Assembly: GCA_025359215.1 (NCBI GenBank)
Contig: JANYHE010000050.1
Span: forward strand, 1 to 64,000
Reading direction: 5' to 3'
Length of the DNA: 64,000 bases
From: Hyphomicrobiales bacterium
Lineage (GTDB): Bacteria; Pseudomonadota; Alphaproteobacteria; Rhizobiales; Aestuariivirgaceae
Each line of letters begins with the position of its first letter. Position 1 is the first letter of the stretch. Shown here piece after piece: positions 9,934 to 19,355 of this stretch. The notes under the pieces were generated by a model. The model ran no database searches. It was given only the letters and a program-made list of their open reading frames with translations, and had not been told where the DNA came from. Both the position numbers and the translations under genes were made by a program.

Positions 9934-11568
9934 ATGAAACGGTTTATTCTCCATCCTACTACCCTCATCTGCTTGATTTTAATTGTTATTGCAGCAACTT
10001 GGCTGATTATTTTGCCGACACAACTGGCTGGCAAACTAAAGCAGATTGTTGAAATGCGAACAGGGCGTAGTTTTGATATTGCTGGCGGCTCTGGCTATCG
10101 GTTTTCACCGCAATGGGGACTGGAAGTTTATGATATCACATTTTCTGGGTCATCAGCGTTGGCTGAGCCAGTGCTCAAATCCAAAGTGATGTTCATTCCT
10201 TTATCGATCGGCGTGCTGCTTGGCGCTGTGAATGCTGCATCTCCTTTTACGTTCAGCCAAGCCGATGTGACCGTAGCCTTCAATGAGCAGGGGCATGCCA
10301 ATCTATTGATCAATCAAAATCCAGAAGCCGGAAAAACTGATGTGAATGCGCCAGAGCAATTGCCTGTTTCCGTCAATATTCAATCAGGCACATTTCACTT
10401 CAGTGATGCGCGCGACGGCACTTCATTTGTTCTGCCGCAATTTTCTGGAGTGTTTGATTTCAGTGCAGATGGTGGCTTGGTGATGGTTGGATCAGCCGAA
10501 ATCAATGATCGTCATGCCAATTTTTCTGGAACCGCAAAGTCATTGCCAAGAGCTATAGAAGAAGGCTCACCGTTGGATTTCAATCTTGATAGCGAAGGCC
10601 ATGCCTTTTCATTTTCAGGACGCTTAGCAACCACAGGTGCACTGAATTTGGCAGGCCAAGCCACTGTTGAAACATCTGATGCTCAGAAGTTATTTCACTG
10701 GCTGGGTGTTGATTTTGAAACACTACCGGAAAACTTGAAACTCTCGCTTGATGGACCTCTTGAATCGCAAGGTTCAACATTTGCGTTTAAAAAATCGTCG
10801 CTGCAAATCGACAATTTAAGAGGCTCTGGTGATGTGTTGTTTTCAACGCCAGCTGGACGGAAAAATTTAGCGTTGCAGCTGGATTTTGAATCGTTGCCCA
10901 TCAAGATTGGTGATAGCAAGGCGGCGTGGAGTGAGGTTCCTTTTGTTGTCGCCGCGCTGCAGAATTTTGATGCGCAGTTTCAAATATCCACACCAAAGCT
11001 TTTGATGGGCCTTGCAAATTTGGGTGGTGCCAAATTGGAAGGAACTCTCAAGAATGCGGTTTTTTCTGCCAGTTTGAAAACAGCGTCTTTTAATCTTTCC
11101 CAGTTGAAACTTGATGCTGCGCAATTGTCTGTTGCACTTGATGTGACACTATCTACAATCAATGCCGATGCAAAAACATTGTTGGCTGCATTAACGGGGC
11201 AGAACAAATTAAGTGGTGCAATGACTTTGACAACAAGCATCAAGGCCCAAGGCAAAAGCCAAGCTGAAATGGTTTCCACTTTGAGCGGCGACGTGGATGC
11301 CACCTTTGAAAAGGGAGCATTTGCCACTAATATTGGAACGACTGAATTTAAGCAAATGGCTGCTCACGCATCACTTCAAGATGGCATTGCAACTTTAGCG
11401 GACACTCATTTTACAATTGCTGATCAGGTGGTAAATGCGACGGGTGAAGTTGATCTTTTGCGAAAGACTCTATCGATCAGTGCTGAGCCAATTGCTCAGC
11501 AGAAAATTCTGTTGGATGGGGCTTGGAATGATCCAAAAATTTCGGCAATTGCGCCAACACTGCATTAG
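9934..11568 (+). CDS. AsmA-family protein
   Basis: ~545 aa, N-terminal TM, AsmA-like repeats (FSGRLATTGALNLAGQA..., NATGEVDLLRKTLSI). Longer ORF starts at a TTG at 9919. Confidence 0.75.
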   Translation: MKRFILHPTTLICLILIVIAATWLIILPTQLAGKLKQIVEMRTGRSFDIAGGSGYRFSPQWGLEVYDITFSGSSALAEPVLKSKVMFIPLSIGVLLGAVNAASPFTFSQADVTVAFNEQGHANLLINQNPEAGKTDVNAPEQLPVSVNIQSGTFHFSDARDGTSFVLPQFSGVFDFSADGGLVMVGSAEINDRHANFSGTAKSLPRAIEEGSPLDFNLDSEGHAFSFSGRLATTGALNLAGQATVETSDAQKLFHWLGVDFETLPENLKLSLDGPLESQGSTFAFKKSSLQIDNLRGSGDVLFSTPAGRKNLALQLDFESLPIKIGDSKAAWSEVPFVVAALQNFDAQFQISTPKLLMGLANLGGAKLEGTLKNAVFSASLKTASFNLSQLKLDAAQLSVALDVTLSTINADAKTLLAALTGQNKLSGAMTLTTSIKAQGKSQAEMVSTLSGDVDATFEKGAFATNIGTTEFKQMAAHASLQDGIATLADTHFTIADQVVNATGEVDLLRKTLSISAEPIAQQKILLDGAWNDPKISAIAPTLH

Positions 11569-11583
11569 GGACACACTGGGCTT

Positions 11584-12039
11584 ATGATCAAAGTGCAACA
11601 AGCTGCGTTTGATGTGGGTGCAGAACTCGCGGCACTTAAAGCTGGCCGCACCAGCATTGGGGGATCAGCGCTTTTTGTGGGTTCGGTGCGTGACATTTCA
11701 AGTGGCGCGCATGTTTCGGACATGACGCTGGAACATTATCCCGGCATGACGGAAAAAGCATTGGCCGATATTGAAACGGAAGCGTGCAAACGCTGGCCGC
11801 TTGATGCTTGTTTGATCATTCATCGTTATGGCACTTTGCGGGCGGGCGAAAACATTGTTTTGGTTATCACCTGTTCACAGCACCGCGAGGCCGCCTTTGC
11901 TGCTTGCGAGTTTTTGATGGACTGGCTGAAAACCAAGGCACCATTTTGGAAACTGGAAACTGGCTCAGAGGGCACAAACTGGGTTGAAGCAAAGGACAGC
12001 GACAATGCGGCCGCATCACGCTGGACATTACCAGAATAA
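11584..12039 (+). CDS. moaE: Molybdopterin synthase catalytic subunit MoaE
   Basis: 151 aa; GGSALFVGSVRD, LEHYPGMTEKALADIE, HRYGTLRAGENIVLVITCSQHREAAFAACEFLMDWLKTKAPFWKLE. Confidence 0.93.
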   Translation: MIKVQQAAFDVGAELAALKAGRTSIGGSALFVGSVRDISSGAHVSDMTLEHYPGMTEKALADIETEACKRWPLDACLIIHRYGTLRAGENIVLVITCSQHREAAFAACEFLMDWLKTKAPFWKLETGSEGTNWVEAKDSDNAAASRWTLPE

Positions 12040-12040
12040 A

Positions 12041-12631
12041 TCAACGCCCTTTGGTTTTCTTCTTTGCCGTTGGCTTTTTAACCGCCGGCTTTTTAACCGC
12101 AGGTTTTTTGGCAGCTGGCTTTTTAGCGATAGTTTTTTTAACAGCTGGTTTTTTGACTCCGGCCTTTTTGACGGGTGCCGCCGCACTGCTTGATTTGATC
12201 AAGTTTGCGAATTTCGTAAAAAATTGGCCTGCGAGAGATTGTGCCGTTGCATCAATCAGTCGCGAGCCCAGCATGGCCAGTTTGCCACCAATTTGAGCAT
12301 CGACCGCATAATCCATTTGCGTTTGAGTGGCGCTGATCGCTGTGAGCTTCACTGTTGCCCCGCCTTCCGCAAAGCCTGCAAAGCCGCCTTGGCCTTTGCC
12401 TGAAATCCTGTAGCTTTCTGGTGGTTTCAAATTTGATAGTGTCACCTCACCAGCGAATGAGGCTTTCACTGGACCAACTTTCACAACAACCGTGGCCTTC
12501 ATTGCCGTGGGCGACGTTGCCTCGATAACGCTGCACCCCGGAATGCATTGCTGCAAAATTTTAGGATCATTGAGGCCTTTCCAAACGGCTTCACGAGAAA
12601 CATCGATGACTTGGCTGCCGCTCATTTTCAT
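12041..12631 (-). CDS. coxG: CoxG-family SRPBCC protein with Lys/Pro/Ala-rich C-terminal tail
   Basis: 196 aa; MKMSGSQVIDVSREAVWKGLNDPKILQQCIPGCSVIE is CoxG-like; tail of repeated KKPAVKKPAAKK. Confidence 0.85.
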   Translation of the reverse strand: MKMSGSQVIDVSREAVWKGLNDPKILQQCIPGCSVIEATSPTAMKATVVVKVGPVKASFAGEVTLSNLKPPESYRISGKGQGGFAGFAEGGATVKLTAISATQTQMDYAVDAQIGGKLAMLGSRLIDATAQSLAGQFFTKFANLIKSSSAAAPVKKAGVKKPAVKKTIAKKPAAKKPAVKKPAVKKPTAKKKTKGR

Positions 12632-13848
12632 TTTTGATTTCCTTCAGTTTTCGAAATCCAATTTTTTGGATCATGCGTTACGTTGCGTGGTGATGCAAGT
12701 GTTGCGGCCAATTCTGCCAAGCTGTTTAAACTATGCACAGCGCGAAACTCATCCACAAACGGCATGATGGCGCGAATGCCTGCGGCCTTGGCTTCAAACC
12801 CATCAAAGCGCAAAAGCGGATTGAGCCACACGATGCGTTTGGTAGAACGACGCAAACGCTGCATCTCGTCATGCAAGACCGATATATCATCGCGCTCCAA
12901 ACCATCGGTCATGAGCAGCACATGGGCACCACCTGCTAAAACGCGTCTGGCCCACTTAAAATTGAATTCATGCAAAGCTGTGCCAATACGCGTGCCACCC
13001 GACCAATCGACCACATGTGCTGAAACTTTGGCCACCGCTTCATCGACATCGCGCCGCTGCAAATCCCGTGTCACATTGGTGAGCCTGGTGCCAAACAGAA
13101 ACACTGTAACGCGGGTGCGGTCATTCGATAGCGCATGGAGAAAATGCAGGAAGATCCTACTGTAATTGGAGCATGAACCCGAAATATCACACAGCACCAC
13201 TAGCGGAGGCTCGCGCCAGCGTGGCTGTTTGCGTGTCAAGGTGAAACCACCGCGCAGGGCCTCGCTCAGGGTGCGCCGCATATCAATGCGATGGCCACTT
13301 GCTGATTGCTGAAAGCGCCGTGTGCGAATTTCAATGGGGTTGAGCCGCAACTTGGCAATGGCAGTTTTAGCTTGTGCCTGTTCAGCCACTGACATTTGTT
13401 CAAAATCTTTGGTGCGAAACACCTCATCGACAGAGGCTGTAAACGTAGCATCAATATCCAGCATGTCGTTCTTTTGTGCTGGTGCAGTTTTCATGTGATT
13501 TTTATCAAACATGGCTTCAGCCAAACGCTTGAAACCTGCTGGCTTGGGCTTGTCTTCAGCTTTGCGGGCAATTTGATGATACATCAGCTGCATGAGCTGC
13601 TCGAGCATTTTTGGCTTTTTCCAAAACACGTGAAACGCCTGCTCAAACACTTCGCGGTGCTCCCGTTTTTTCACGAACACAGCATGAAGTGTCCAATAAA
13701 AATCTTCGCGTTCACGCAGGGCTCCGGCTTGGGCGGCATCCAGCGCATCAAGAACGGCGCTTGGCCCCACGGGCATTCCAGCCTCGCGCAAGACACGCGC
13801 AAAATGCATGATATTTTCGGCAAGCTTACCGGAGGGTGCGGAGTTCAT
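12628..13848 (-). CDS. coxE: VWA-domain protein, CoxE-like
   Basis: Start MNSAPSGKLAENIMHFARVLREAG within a longer ORF (to 13938); VVLCDISGSCSNYSRIFLHFLHAL VWA MIDAS motif; WLNPLLRF. Confidence 0.85.
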   Translation of the reverse strand: MNSAPSGKLAENIMHFARVLREAGMPVGPSAVLDALDAAQAGALREREDFYWTLHAVFVKKREHREVFEQAFHVFWKKPKMLEQLMQLMYHQIARKAEDKPKPAGFKRLAEAMFDKNHMKTAPAQKNDMLDIDATFTASVDEVFRTKDFEQMSVAEQAQAKTAIAKLRLNPIEIRTRRFQQSASGHRIDMRRTLSEALRGGFTLTRKQPRWREPPLVVLCDISGSCSNYSRIFLHFLHALSNDRTRVTVFLFGTRLTNVTRDLQRRDVDEAVAKVSAHVVDWSGGTRIGTALHEFNFKWARRVLAGGAHVLLMTDGLERDDISVLHDEMQRLRRSTKRIVWLNPLLRFDGFEAKAAGIRAIMPFVDEFRAVHSLNSLAELAATLASPRNVTHDPKNWISKTEGNQK

Positions 13849-14737
13849 CGCGCACCTGATCGAGAATGCGTTTTGCGGCGGAGCCTTCCATGCGGGCAAT
13901 ATCATCTTGATATTTGAGCAAGACTCCCAGCGTGTCATTCACCACTTGTGGGTCCAGCGTTATGCAGTCGAGCTCATGCAAAGCCGAAACCCAATCGAGT
14001 GTTTCTGCAACACCGGGGACTTTGTAAATGTCACCGCCGCGCAAGGCCTGCACAAAGGCCACCACTTCTTTGGCCAGTGCTTCTGATGCATTGGGGCGCT
14101 TGGCTTTGATGATTGCCAGTTCGCGTGCCGCATCAGGATAACCCACCCAATGATAAAGACAGCGCCGCTTCAAAGCATCATGCACTTCTCTGGTGCGGTT
14201 TGATGTGATGATAACGATAGGGGGTTCAGTGGCTTTGATGGTTCCGAGTTCCGGAATGGTGATTTGGAAATCCGACAGCACTTCGAGAAGATATGCCTCA
14301 AAGGCCTCATCAGTGCGGTCCAGTTCATCAATCAGCAAGATGGGTGCGCCAGCCTCATCGCTTTGCAAGGCTTGCAACAGGGGGCGGCGGATCATAAATT
14401 TTTCTGAGAATATGGATGACGAAAGCTGATCGTGGTTCACAGCACCCGTAGCCTCGGCCAACCTGATCTCTATCATCTGAGCTGCATAATTCCACTCATA
14501 AACAGCAGAGGAAACATCCAGACCTTCATAGCATTGCAAGCGGATGAGCTTGCGGCCCATTGAAGCGGCGAGCACTTTTGCAATTTCAGTTTTGCCAACC
14601 CCTGCTTCACCTTCAAGAAAAAGGGGACGGCCCATTTTGAGCGCGAGGAACACCACTGTGGAAAGATCGCGGCCTGCGATATAGCCTGCAGAAGCGAGAA
14701 GGTTTGCTGTGGCATCGATGGTGGTGGGAAGTTTCAC
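13826..14737 (-). CDS. coxD: MoxR-type AAA+ ATPase, CoxD-like
   Basis: 303 aa; Walker A LEGEAGVGKTEIAK, Walker B ILLIDELDRTDEAFEAYLLEVLSD. Confidence 0.9.
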   Translation of the reverse strand: MKLPTTIDATANLLASAGYIAGRDLSTVVFLALKMGRPLFLEGEAGVGKTEIAKVLAASMGRKLIRLQCYEGLDVSSAVYEWNYAAQMIEIRLAEATGAVNHDQLSSSIFSEKFMIRRPLLQALQSDEAGAPILLIDELDRTDEAFEAYLLEVLSDFQITIPELGTIKATEPPIVIITSNRTREVHDALKRRCLYHWVGYPDAARELAIIKAKRPNASEALAKEVVAFVQALRGGDIYKVPGVAETLDWVSALHELDCITLDPQVVNDTLGVLLKYQDDIARMEGSAAKRILDQVRDELRTLR

Positions 14738-14756
14738 TCATTAGCTCCAAAAATAT

Positions 14757-14854
14757 GTCATCCCGACGAAAGTCGGGAACCAGGAGGAGCGGCACTGTGC
14801 CAAATACTTTACACTTGAGCGGAACTTCTGGGTCCCGACTTTCGTCGGGATGAC
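14757..14854. repeat. REP-like inverted repeat pair between coxD and coxM
   Basis: GTCATCCCGACGAAAGTCGGGAACC (14757-14781) and its near-exact reverse complement GGGTCCCGACTTTCGTCGGGATGAC (14830-14854); each arm contains a CCCGAC-GAAA-GTCGGG hairpin. Confidence 0.85.
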
Positions 14855-14898
14855 GGACAGACAAGGGCCTGCAAATACGACTTGCAGGCCCAGATTTT

Positions 14899-15696
14899 TT
14901 ACTTTGCAGCAGCCACGGCCCTGCCCGCCAGCACGCTGATCAAATGCGCGCGGTATGCTGCTGTTGCATGCATATCGGTGAGCAATCCGTTCGGCTTAAT
15001 TTTAACGCCTGCAATGGCTTTGGCAGAAAAATCCTTGCTCAAGGCTGCTTCAAGATCAGTGGCGCGAAATGCTGAAGCTGCAGCACCTGTCACGCCAACG
15101 CGCACTTTGCCCTTGGCATCTTGGCTCATGAACACGCCTGTTAACGCATAGCGCGATGCGGGGTTGGGGAACTTCTGATGCGCAGATTTCTTAGGGATGG
15201 GAAAGTGAACGGCGGTGATGATCTCACCATCCTTCAAGGCTGTCTCAAACATGCCTGTGAAGAATTTATCGGCCTCAATCTTGCGCTTGTTGGTTTCAAT
15301 GGTTGCGCCAAGACCCAGACATGCTGATGGATAATCAGCGGCGGGATCGGCATTGGCAATTGAGCCACCAATAGTGCCTTTGTTGCGCACATGAACACCG
15401 CCAATTTTTCCAGCCATTTCCCACAAGGCAGGAATGACTTTTTTTATGTCTTTGGAAGTGGCTACCTCCATGTGAGTGGTGCCAGCTTTGATGGAGACGG
15501 CTGTCTTTGACACTTTAATGCCAGAAAAATCCTTTATTGCTGTGAGGTCAACAATATCGGTTGGGGCTGCAAGCCCTTGTTTCATGGTGGGCAGCAGCGT
15601 GTGGCCGCCCGCCATGTATTTTCCATCTTTGGCTTTTTTTAGCATGGCAACGGCCGCTGCGGTGGTGGCGGGGCGATGATAATTGAAGTTTTCCAT
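14899..15696 (-). CDS. coxM: FAD-binding subunit of xanthine dehydrogenase-family enzyme (CoxM-like)
   Basis: 265 aa; MENFNYHRPATTAAAVAMLKKAKDGKYMAGGHTLLPTMKQGL, GGVHVRNKGTIGGSIANADPAADYPSACLGLGA. Confidence 0.92.
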   Translation of the reverse strand: MENFNYHRPATTAAAVAMLKKAKDGKYMAGGHTLLPTMKQGLAAPTDIVDLTAIKDFSGIKVSKTAVSIKAGTTHMEVATSKDIKKVIPALWEMAGKIGGVHVRNKGTIGGSIANADPAADYPSACLGLGATIETNKRKIEADKFFTGMFETALKDGEIITAVHFPIPKKSAHQKFPNPASRYALTGVFMSQDAKGKVRVGVTGAAASAFRATDLEAALSKDFSAKAIAGVKIKPNGLLTDMHATAAYRAHLISVLAGRAVAAAK

Positions 15697-15713
15697 TTGT
15701 CTTCTCCCTTGGC

Positions 15714-18092
15714 TTATTCAGCAGCTTTTTTCATGGATTGCATGGCCGTCCACACTGTGAGAGGTGTTGCCGGCATTGGCAAATCGCGAACGCCAATGGC
15801 GTCCGTGATGGCGTTCATCACAGCGGGTGGTGCGGCAATGGCCCCAGCCTCGCCACAGCCTTTTATGCCCATAGGGTTGGTTGGGCACGGCGTGCAGGTG
15901 AAGCCCAAGCGGAAGTTTTCAATGTGGGGCATGTTGGCAGCACGCGGCATGTTATAATCCATGAAGGAGCCCGTGAGCAGCTGGCCTGAGTCTTCATCAT
16001 AGATAGCGCCCTCAAGAAGCGCTTGACCAATGCCTTGGGCCACACCGCCTTGCACTTGGCCTTCGACAATCATCGGATTGATGAGATTTCCGAAATCATC
16101 AACGGCGGTGTAATCGGCCACTTTGGTAAGGCCCGTATCCATATCCACTTCCACTTCACAAATGTGAACGCCAGCGGGGAACACAAAGTTTGCCGGATCA
16201 TGGAAGGCTGATTCCTTCAACCCAATTTCAATTTCTGATGTGTTGAACTTGTGACCCAGATAAGCTTGCAGTGCCACTTCACCAAAGGCCATTTTTTTGT
16301 CGGTGCCTTTTACGGTGAATGTTCCATCCTTGAATTCAATATCGTCAACTGAAGATTCCATGCAGGCCGCCGCAACGCGTTTGGCCTTGGCTTCAATTTT
16401 ATCCAAGGCTTTGGAGATTGCATGCATTCCCACAGCACCTGAGCGCGAGCCATAAGTGCCCATGCCCATTTGCACTTTGTCAGTATCGCCATGAACGATG
16501 GACACAGAATTAATGTCCACACCCAGCTTGGTTGAGACCAATTGAGCAAAGGTGGTTTCATGGCCTTGGCCGTGACTGTGCGACCCTGTTAGAATCTCGA
16601 CAGTGCCAATGGGGTTGACCCGCACTTCAGCCGATTCCCACAAGCCAACACCTGCACCGAGTGAGCCTACAGCTGCTGAAGGCGCAATGCCGCAGGCTTC
16701 GATATAAGCAGAGAAGCCTACGCCGCGTAGTTTGCCATTTTTGGCGGATTCGGCTTTGCGCTTGGAGAAATTTTTATAATCAGACATCTCCAAAGCTTTA
16801 TCGAGTGCGGCTGCATAATCACCTGTATCATAGCACATGATGACCGGGGTTTGATGCGGGAAGCTGGTGACAAAGTTTTTGCGGCGGAATTCTGCGGGGT
16901 CTTGTTTCAGTTCGCGTGCTGCAGTTTCAACCAAACGCTCCACCACATAAGTGGCCTCAGGACGGCCCGCACCACGATAAGCATCAACCGGGGCCGTGTT
17001 GGTGTAAACGGCATCCACTTCAACATAAATATTTGGAATATTATATTGGCCAGAAAGGAGTGTGCCATAAAGATAAGTTGGAACGGCTGCCGAGAATGTG
17101 GACAGGTAGGCCCCCATGGCGGCAATGGTGTGAACGCGCATTCCGGTAATCTTACCAGATGCATCAATGGCCATTTCAGCTTTGGTCACATGGTCGCGGC
17201 CATGCGCATCAGCGAGAAACGCTTCTGAGCGATCGCCAGTCCATTTAATCGGCCTGCCGCCAATGTGTTTTGATGCCCATGCGCACACCACTTCTTCAGC
17301 ATAAATAAAAATCTTGGAACCAAAGCCACCGCCCACATCGGGCGCAATCACGCGCAGCTTATGTTCAGGTGCCAGTCCATGGAATGCTGAAATGACGAGA
17401 CGCGCCACATGCGGATTTTGGCTGGTTGTATAAAGTGTGTAGCTTTCAGTGCCGTTTTCATAAGAGCCGATGGCCGCGCGCGTTTCCATTGCGTTGGGCA
17501 CCAATCGATTGTTCACGATATCCATCGAGGTCACGTGAGCGGCATTTTTAAAGGCCGCATTGGTGGCTTCCTCATTGCCTAATGACCAATTGAACACCCG
17601 GTTATCAGAGGCCACCTCATGCACCTGGGCTTTGGATTTCATGGCTTTGGCGGCGTCTATCACGTGCGGCAGCACACCATAGGACACGACAATGGCTTGG
17701 GCTGCGGATTTAGCTTGCTCTTTTGTTTCAGCAATCACCACAGCCACATGGTCGCCCACGTAACGCACTTTGCCTTGGGCCAGCACGGGATGAGGGCCAG
17801 CTTTCATGCCGCTTCCATCTTTTGAGGTGATGCCCCAACCGCAGATCAGGCCGCCTAGTTTATCTTTGGCCACATCTTCGCCAACGAATATGCCAACTAC
17901 ACCCGGCATTTTTTTGGCTTTGGCGGTGTTGATTGATTTGATCGTCGCATGCGCATGCGGGCTGCGCAGAAAATAAGCGTAGGTTTGGTCTTTCAGATTG
18001 ATGTCGTCGGTGTAATTGCCTTTGCCGGTGATAAAGCGAAGGTCTTCTTTGCGGCGCACCGAGGCGCCAACGCCTGTATTTGTATCAGCCAT
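15714..18092 (-). CDS. coxL: Molybdopterin-binding large subunit, CoxL form II-like
   Basis: Start MADTNTGVGASVRRKEDLRFITGKGNYTDDI (18092; ORF extends to 18242); active-site motif AYRGAGR; GGGFGSK motif. Confidence 0.92.
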   Translation of the reverse strand: MADTNTGVGASVRRKEDLRFITGKGNYTDDINLKDQTYAYFLRSPHAHATIKSINTAKAKKMPGVVGIFVGEDVAKDKLGGLICGWGITSKDGSGMKAGPHPVLAQGKVRYVGDHVAVVIAETKEQAKSAAQAIVVSYGVLPHVIDAAKAMKSKAQVHEVASDNRVFNWSLGNEEATNAAFKNAAHVTSMDIVNNRLVPNAMETRAAIGSYENGTESYTLYTTSQNPHVARLVISAFHGLAPEHKLRVIAPDVGGGFGSKIFIYAEEVVCAWASKHIGGRPIKWTGDRSEAFLADAHGRDHVTKAEMAIDASGKITGMRVHTIAAMGAYLSTFSAAVPTYLYGTLLSGQYNIPNIYVEVDAVYTNTAPVDAYRGAGRPEATYVVERLVETAARELKQDPAEFRRKNFVTSFPHQTPVIMCYDTGDYAAALDKALEMSDYKNFSKRKAESAKNGKLRGVGFSAYIEACGIAPSAAVGSLGAGVGLWESAEVRVNPIGTVEILTGSHSHGQGHETTFAQLVSTKLGVDINSVSIVHGDTDKVQMGMGTYGSRSGAVGMHAISKALDKIEAKAKRVAAACMESSVDDIEFKDGTFTVKGTDKKMAFGEVALQAYLGHKFNTSEIEIGLKESAFHDPANFVFPAGVHICEVEVDMDTGLTKVADYTAVDDFGNLINPMIVEGQVQGGVAQGIGQALLEGAIYDEDSGQLLTGSFMDYNMPRAANMPHIENFRLGFTCTPCPTNPMGIKGCGEAGAIAAPPAVMNAITDAIGVRDLPMPATPLTVWTAMQSMKKAAE

Positions 18093-18108
18093 TTTCAAAT
18101 GCCTCCCA

Positions 18109-18573
18109 TTACATATTCTGAGCGCCGGCCTGAACGGCCTTGACGATATTATGATAACCCGTGCAGCGGCAAATATTGCCCGATAGCTCGCGGCGGATGA
18201 CATCTTCTGAAACATTTTTGCCGTTGCGTTTAACAATATCAATTGCCGACATGATCATGCCCGGTGTGCAGAAGCCACATTGCAAACCATGATGCTCTTT
18301 AAACGCAGCTTGCATGGCGTGAAGATCAGTGCCCTTTGCCAAGCCTTCAATGGTGGTTACATCAGCCCCTTCGCAAGCCACAGCCAAGGTGGTGCAAGAT
18401 TTAATGGCTTTGCCATTCACATGCACAACGCAAGCTCCACATTGGCTGGTGTCACAGCCCACGTGAGTTCCTGTAAGGCCTTGATGTTCACGGATAAATT
18501 CAACAAGAAGTGTGCGAGATTCAACTTCGCCGCTCACTGCCTTGCCATTGATTTTCATCTTAACTGCAGACAT
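18109..18573 (-). CDS. coxS: [2Fe-2S] small subunit (CoxS-like)
   Basis: 154 aa; [16 protein letters not shown] and [12 protein letters not shown]...[15 protein letters not shown]. Confidence 0.95.
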   Translation of the reverse strand: MSAVKMKINGKAVSGEVESRTLLVEFIREHQGLTGTHVGCDTSQCGACVVHVNGKAIKSCTTLAVACEGADVTTIEGLAKGTDLHAMQAAFKEHHGLQCGFCTPGMIMSAIDIVKRNGKNVSEDVIRRELSGNICRCTGYHNIVKAVQAGAQNM

Positions 18574-18844
18574 TGTGGTCCTCCCGATTTTTTATTGATA
18601 CTCACCCGATGGTAACCATTCGTCAAGCATACTGTGTGATTCAAGTTGGTTTCATCGCAACAATTCGATGCTGCACTGCACATGGCAGCAATTGCAAACT
18701 GGTATGCTGCAGGATTATTTTCAAATTGGGAGCAGTGAAAATCAGCTGCATATTAAATAATGGCAATGACCAAGCATTTTAACCCTATCTTAAACTGCGT
18801 AAAATAAAACCGCAGACGAACAGTTTCGATAAGGGTGAGGAATT

Positions 18845-19303
18845 ATGAATAGACGTGATATTAGCTTGGCCAGTGCTCTGACACTTGGAACTGCATTGGT
18901 GGGAATGGCCGCATCAACACCGGCGCGTGCCTATGAAACAGACGAAGTTTTAAATGCGATTGAAGACTACCGCGCCGCGATGGTGGCTGGTGATGGCGCT
19001 CGCATTTTGGAATTGTCTTGTGATGATATGTCTTTTGGCCATGCCAATGGCGTGGTGCAGACAAAGGTAGAATTTGTCAAAACCGTTGTCGAAAAATCCG
19101 AAGTTTTTCATTCGATCAAGCTTTATGATCATCATATCCGTGGCGCAGGCGACCTTGCCATTGCACGCCACACCTTTGATGCTGATTTGATGTATCAAGG
19201 CAAAAACATGCAGCTAATGCTCAGCATTGTGCAAACTTGGAAAAAAGAAGATGGCCGTTGGCGCTTGTTTGTGCGCCAAGCCTTCAAACCCATCGTTGTT
19301 TAA
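18845..19303 (+). CDS. SnoaL/NTF2-like protein with signal peptide
   Basis: 152 aa; N-terminal ALTLGTALVGMAASTPARA; NTF2-like fold pattern (EDYRAAMVAGDGARILELSCDDMSF...WKKEDGRWRLFVRQAF). Confidence 0.7.
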   Translation: MNRRDISLASALTLGTALVGMAASTPARAYETDEVLNAIEDYRAAMVAGDGARILELSCDDMSFGHANGVVQTKVEFVKTVVEKSEVFHSIKLYDHHIRGAGDLAIARHTFDADLMYQGKNMQLMLSIVQTWKKEDGRWRLFVRQAFKPIVV

Positions 19304-19327
19304 TTCTTAAGTTCAAAACCAATTAGA

Positions 19328-19355
19328 GCCGTCGGTTTATTCCGGCGGCTTTTTA
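19328..19355 (+). terminator. Rho-independent terminator
   Basis: GCCGTCGG-TTTATT-CCGGCGGC followed by TTTTTATT, 24 bp after the stop at 19303. Confidence 0.75.

Noticed and set aside
13396-13917. 173 aa plus ORF
   Set aside because: Antisense to coxE; cysteine/histidine-rich frame-shadow composition.
18093-18242. N-terminal extension of the CoxL ORF
   Set aside because: Overlaps the 3' end of coxS; MADTNTGVGASVRRKEDLRF is the natural start.
12041-18573. Firm annotation as aerobic CO dehydrogenase
   Set aside because: The active-site motif is form II (AYRGAGR); CO activity cannot be asserted.
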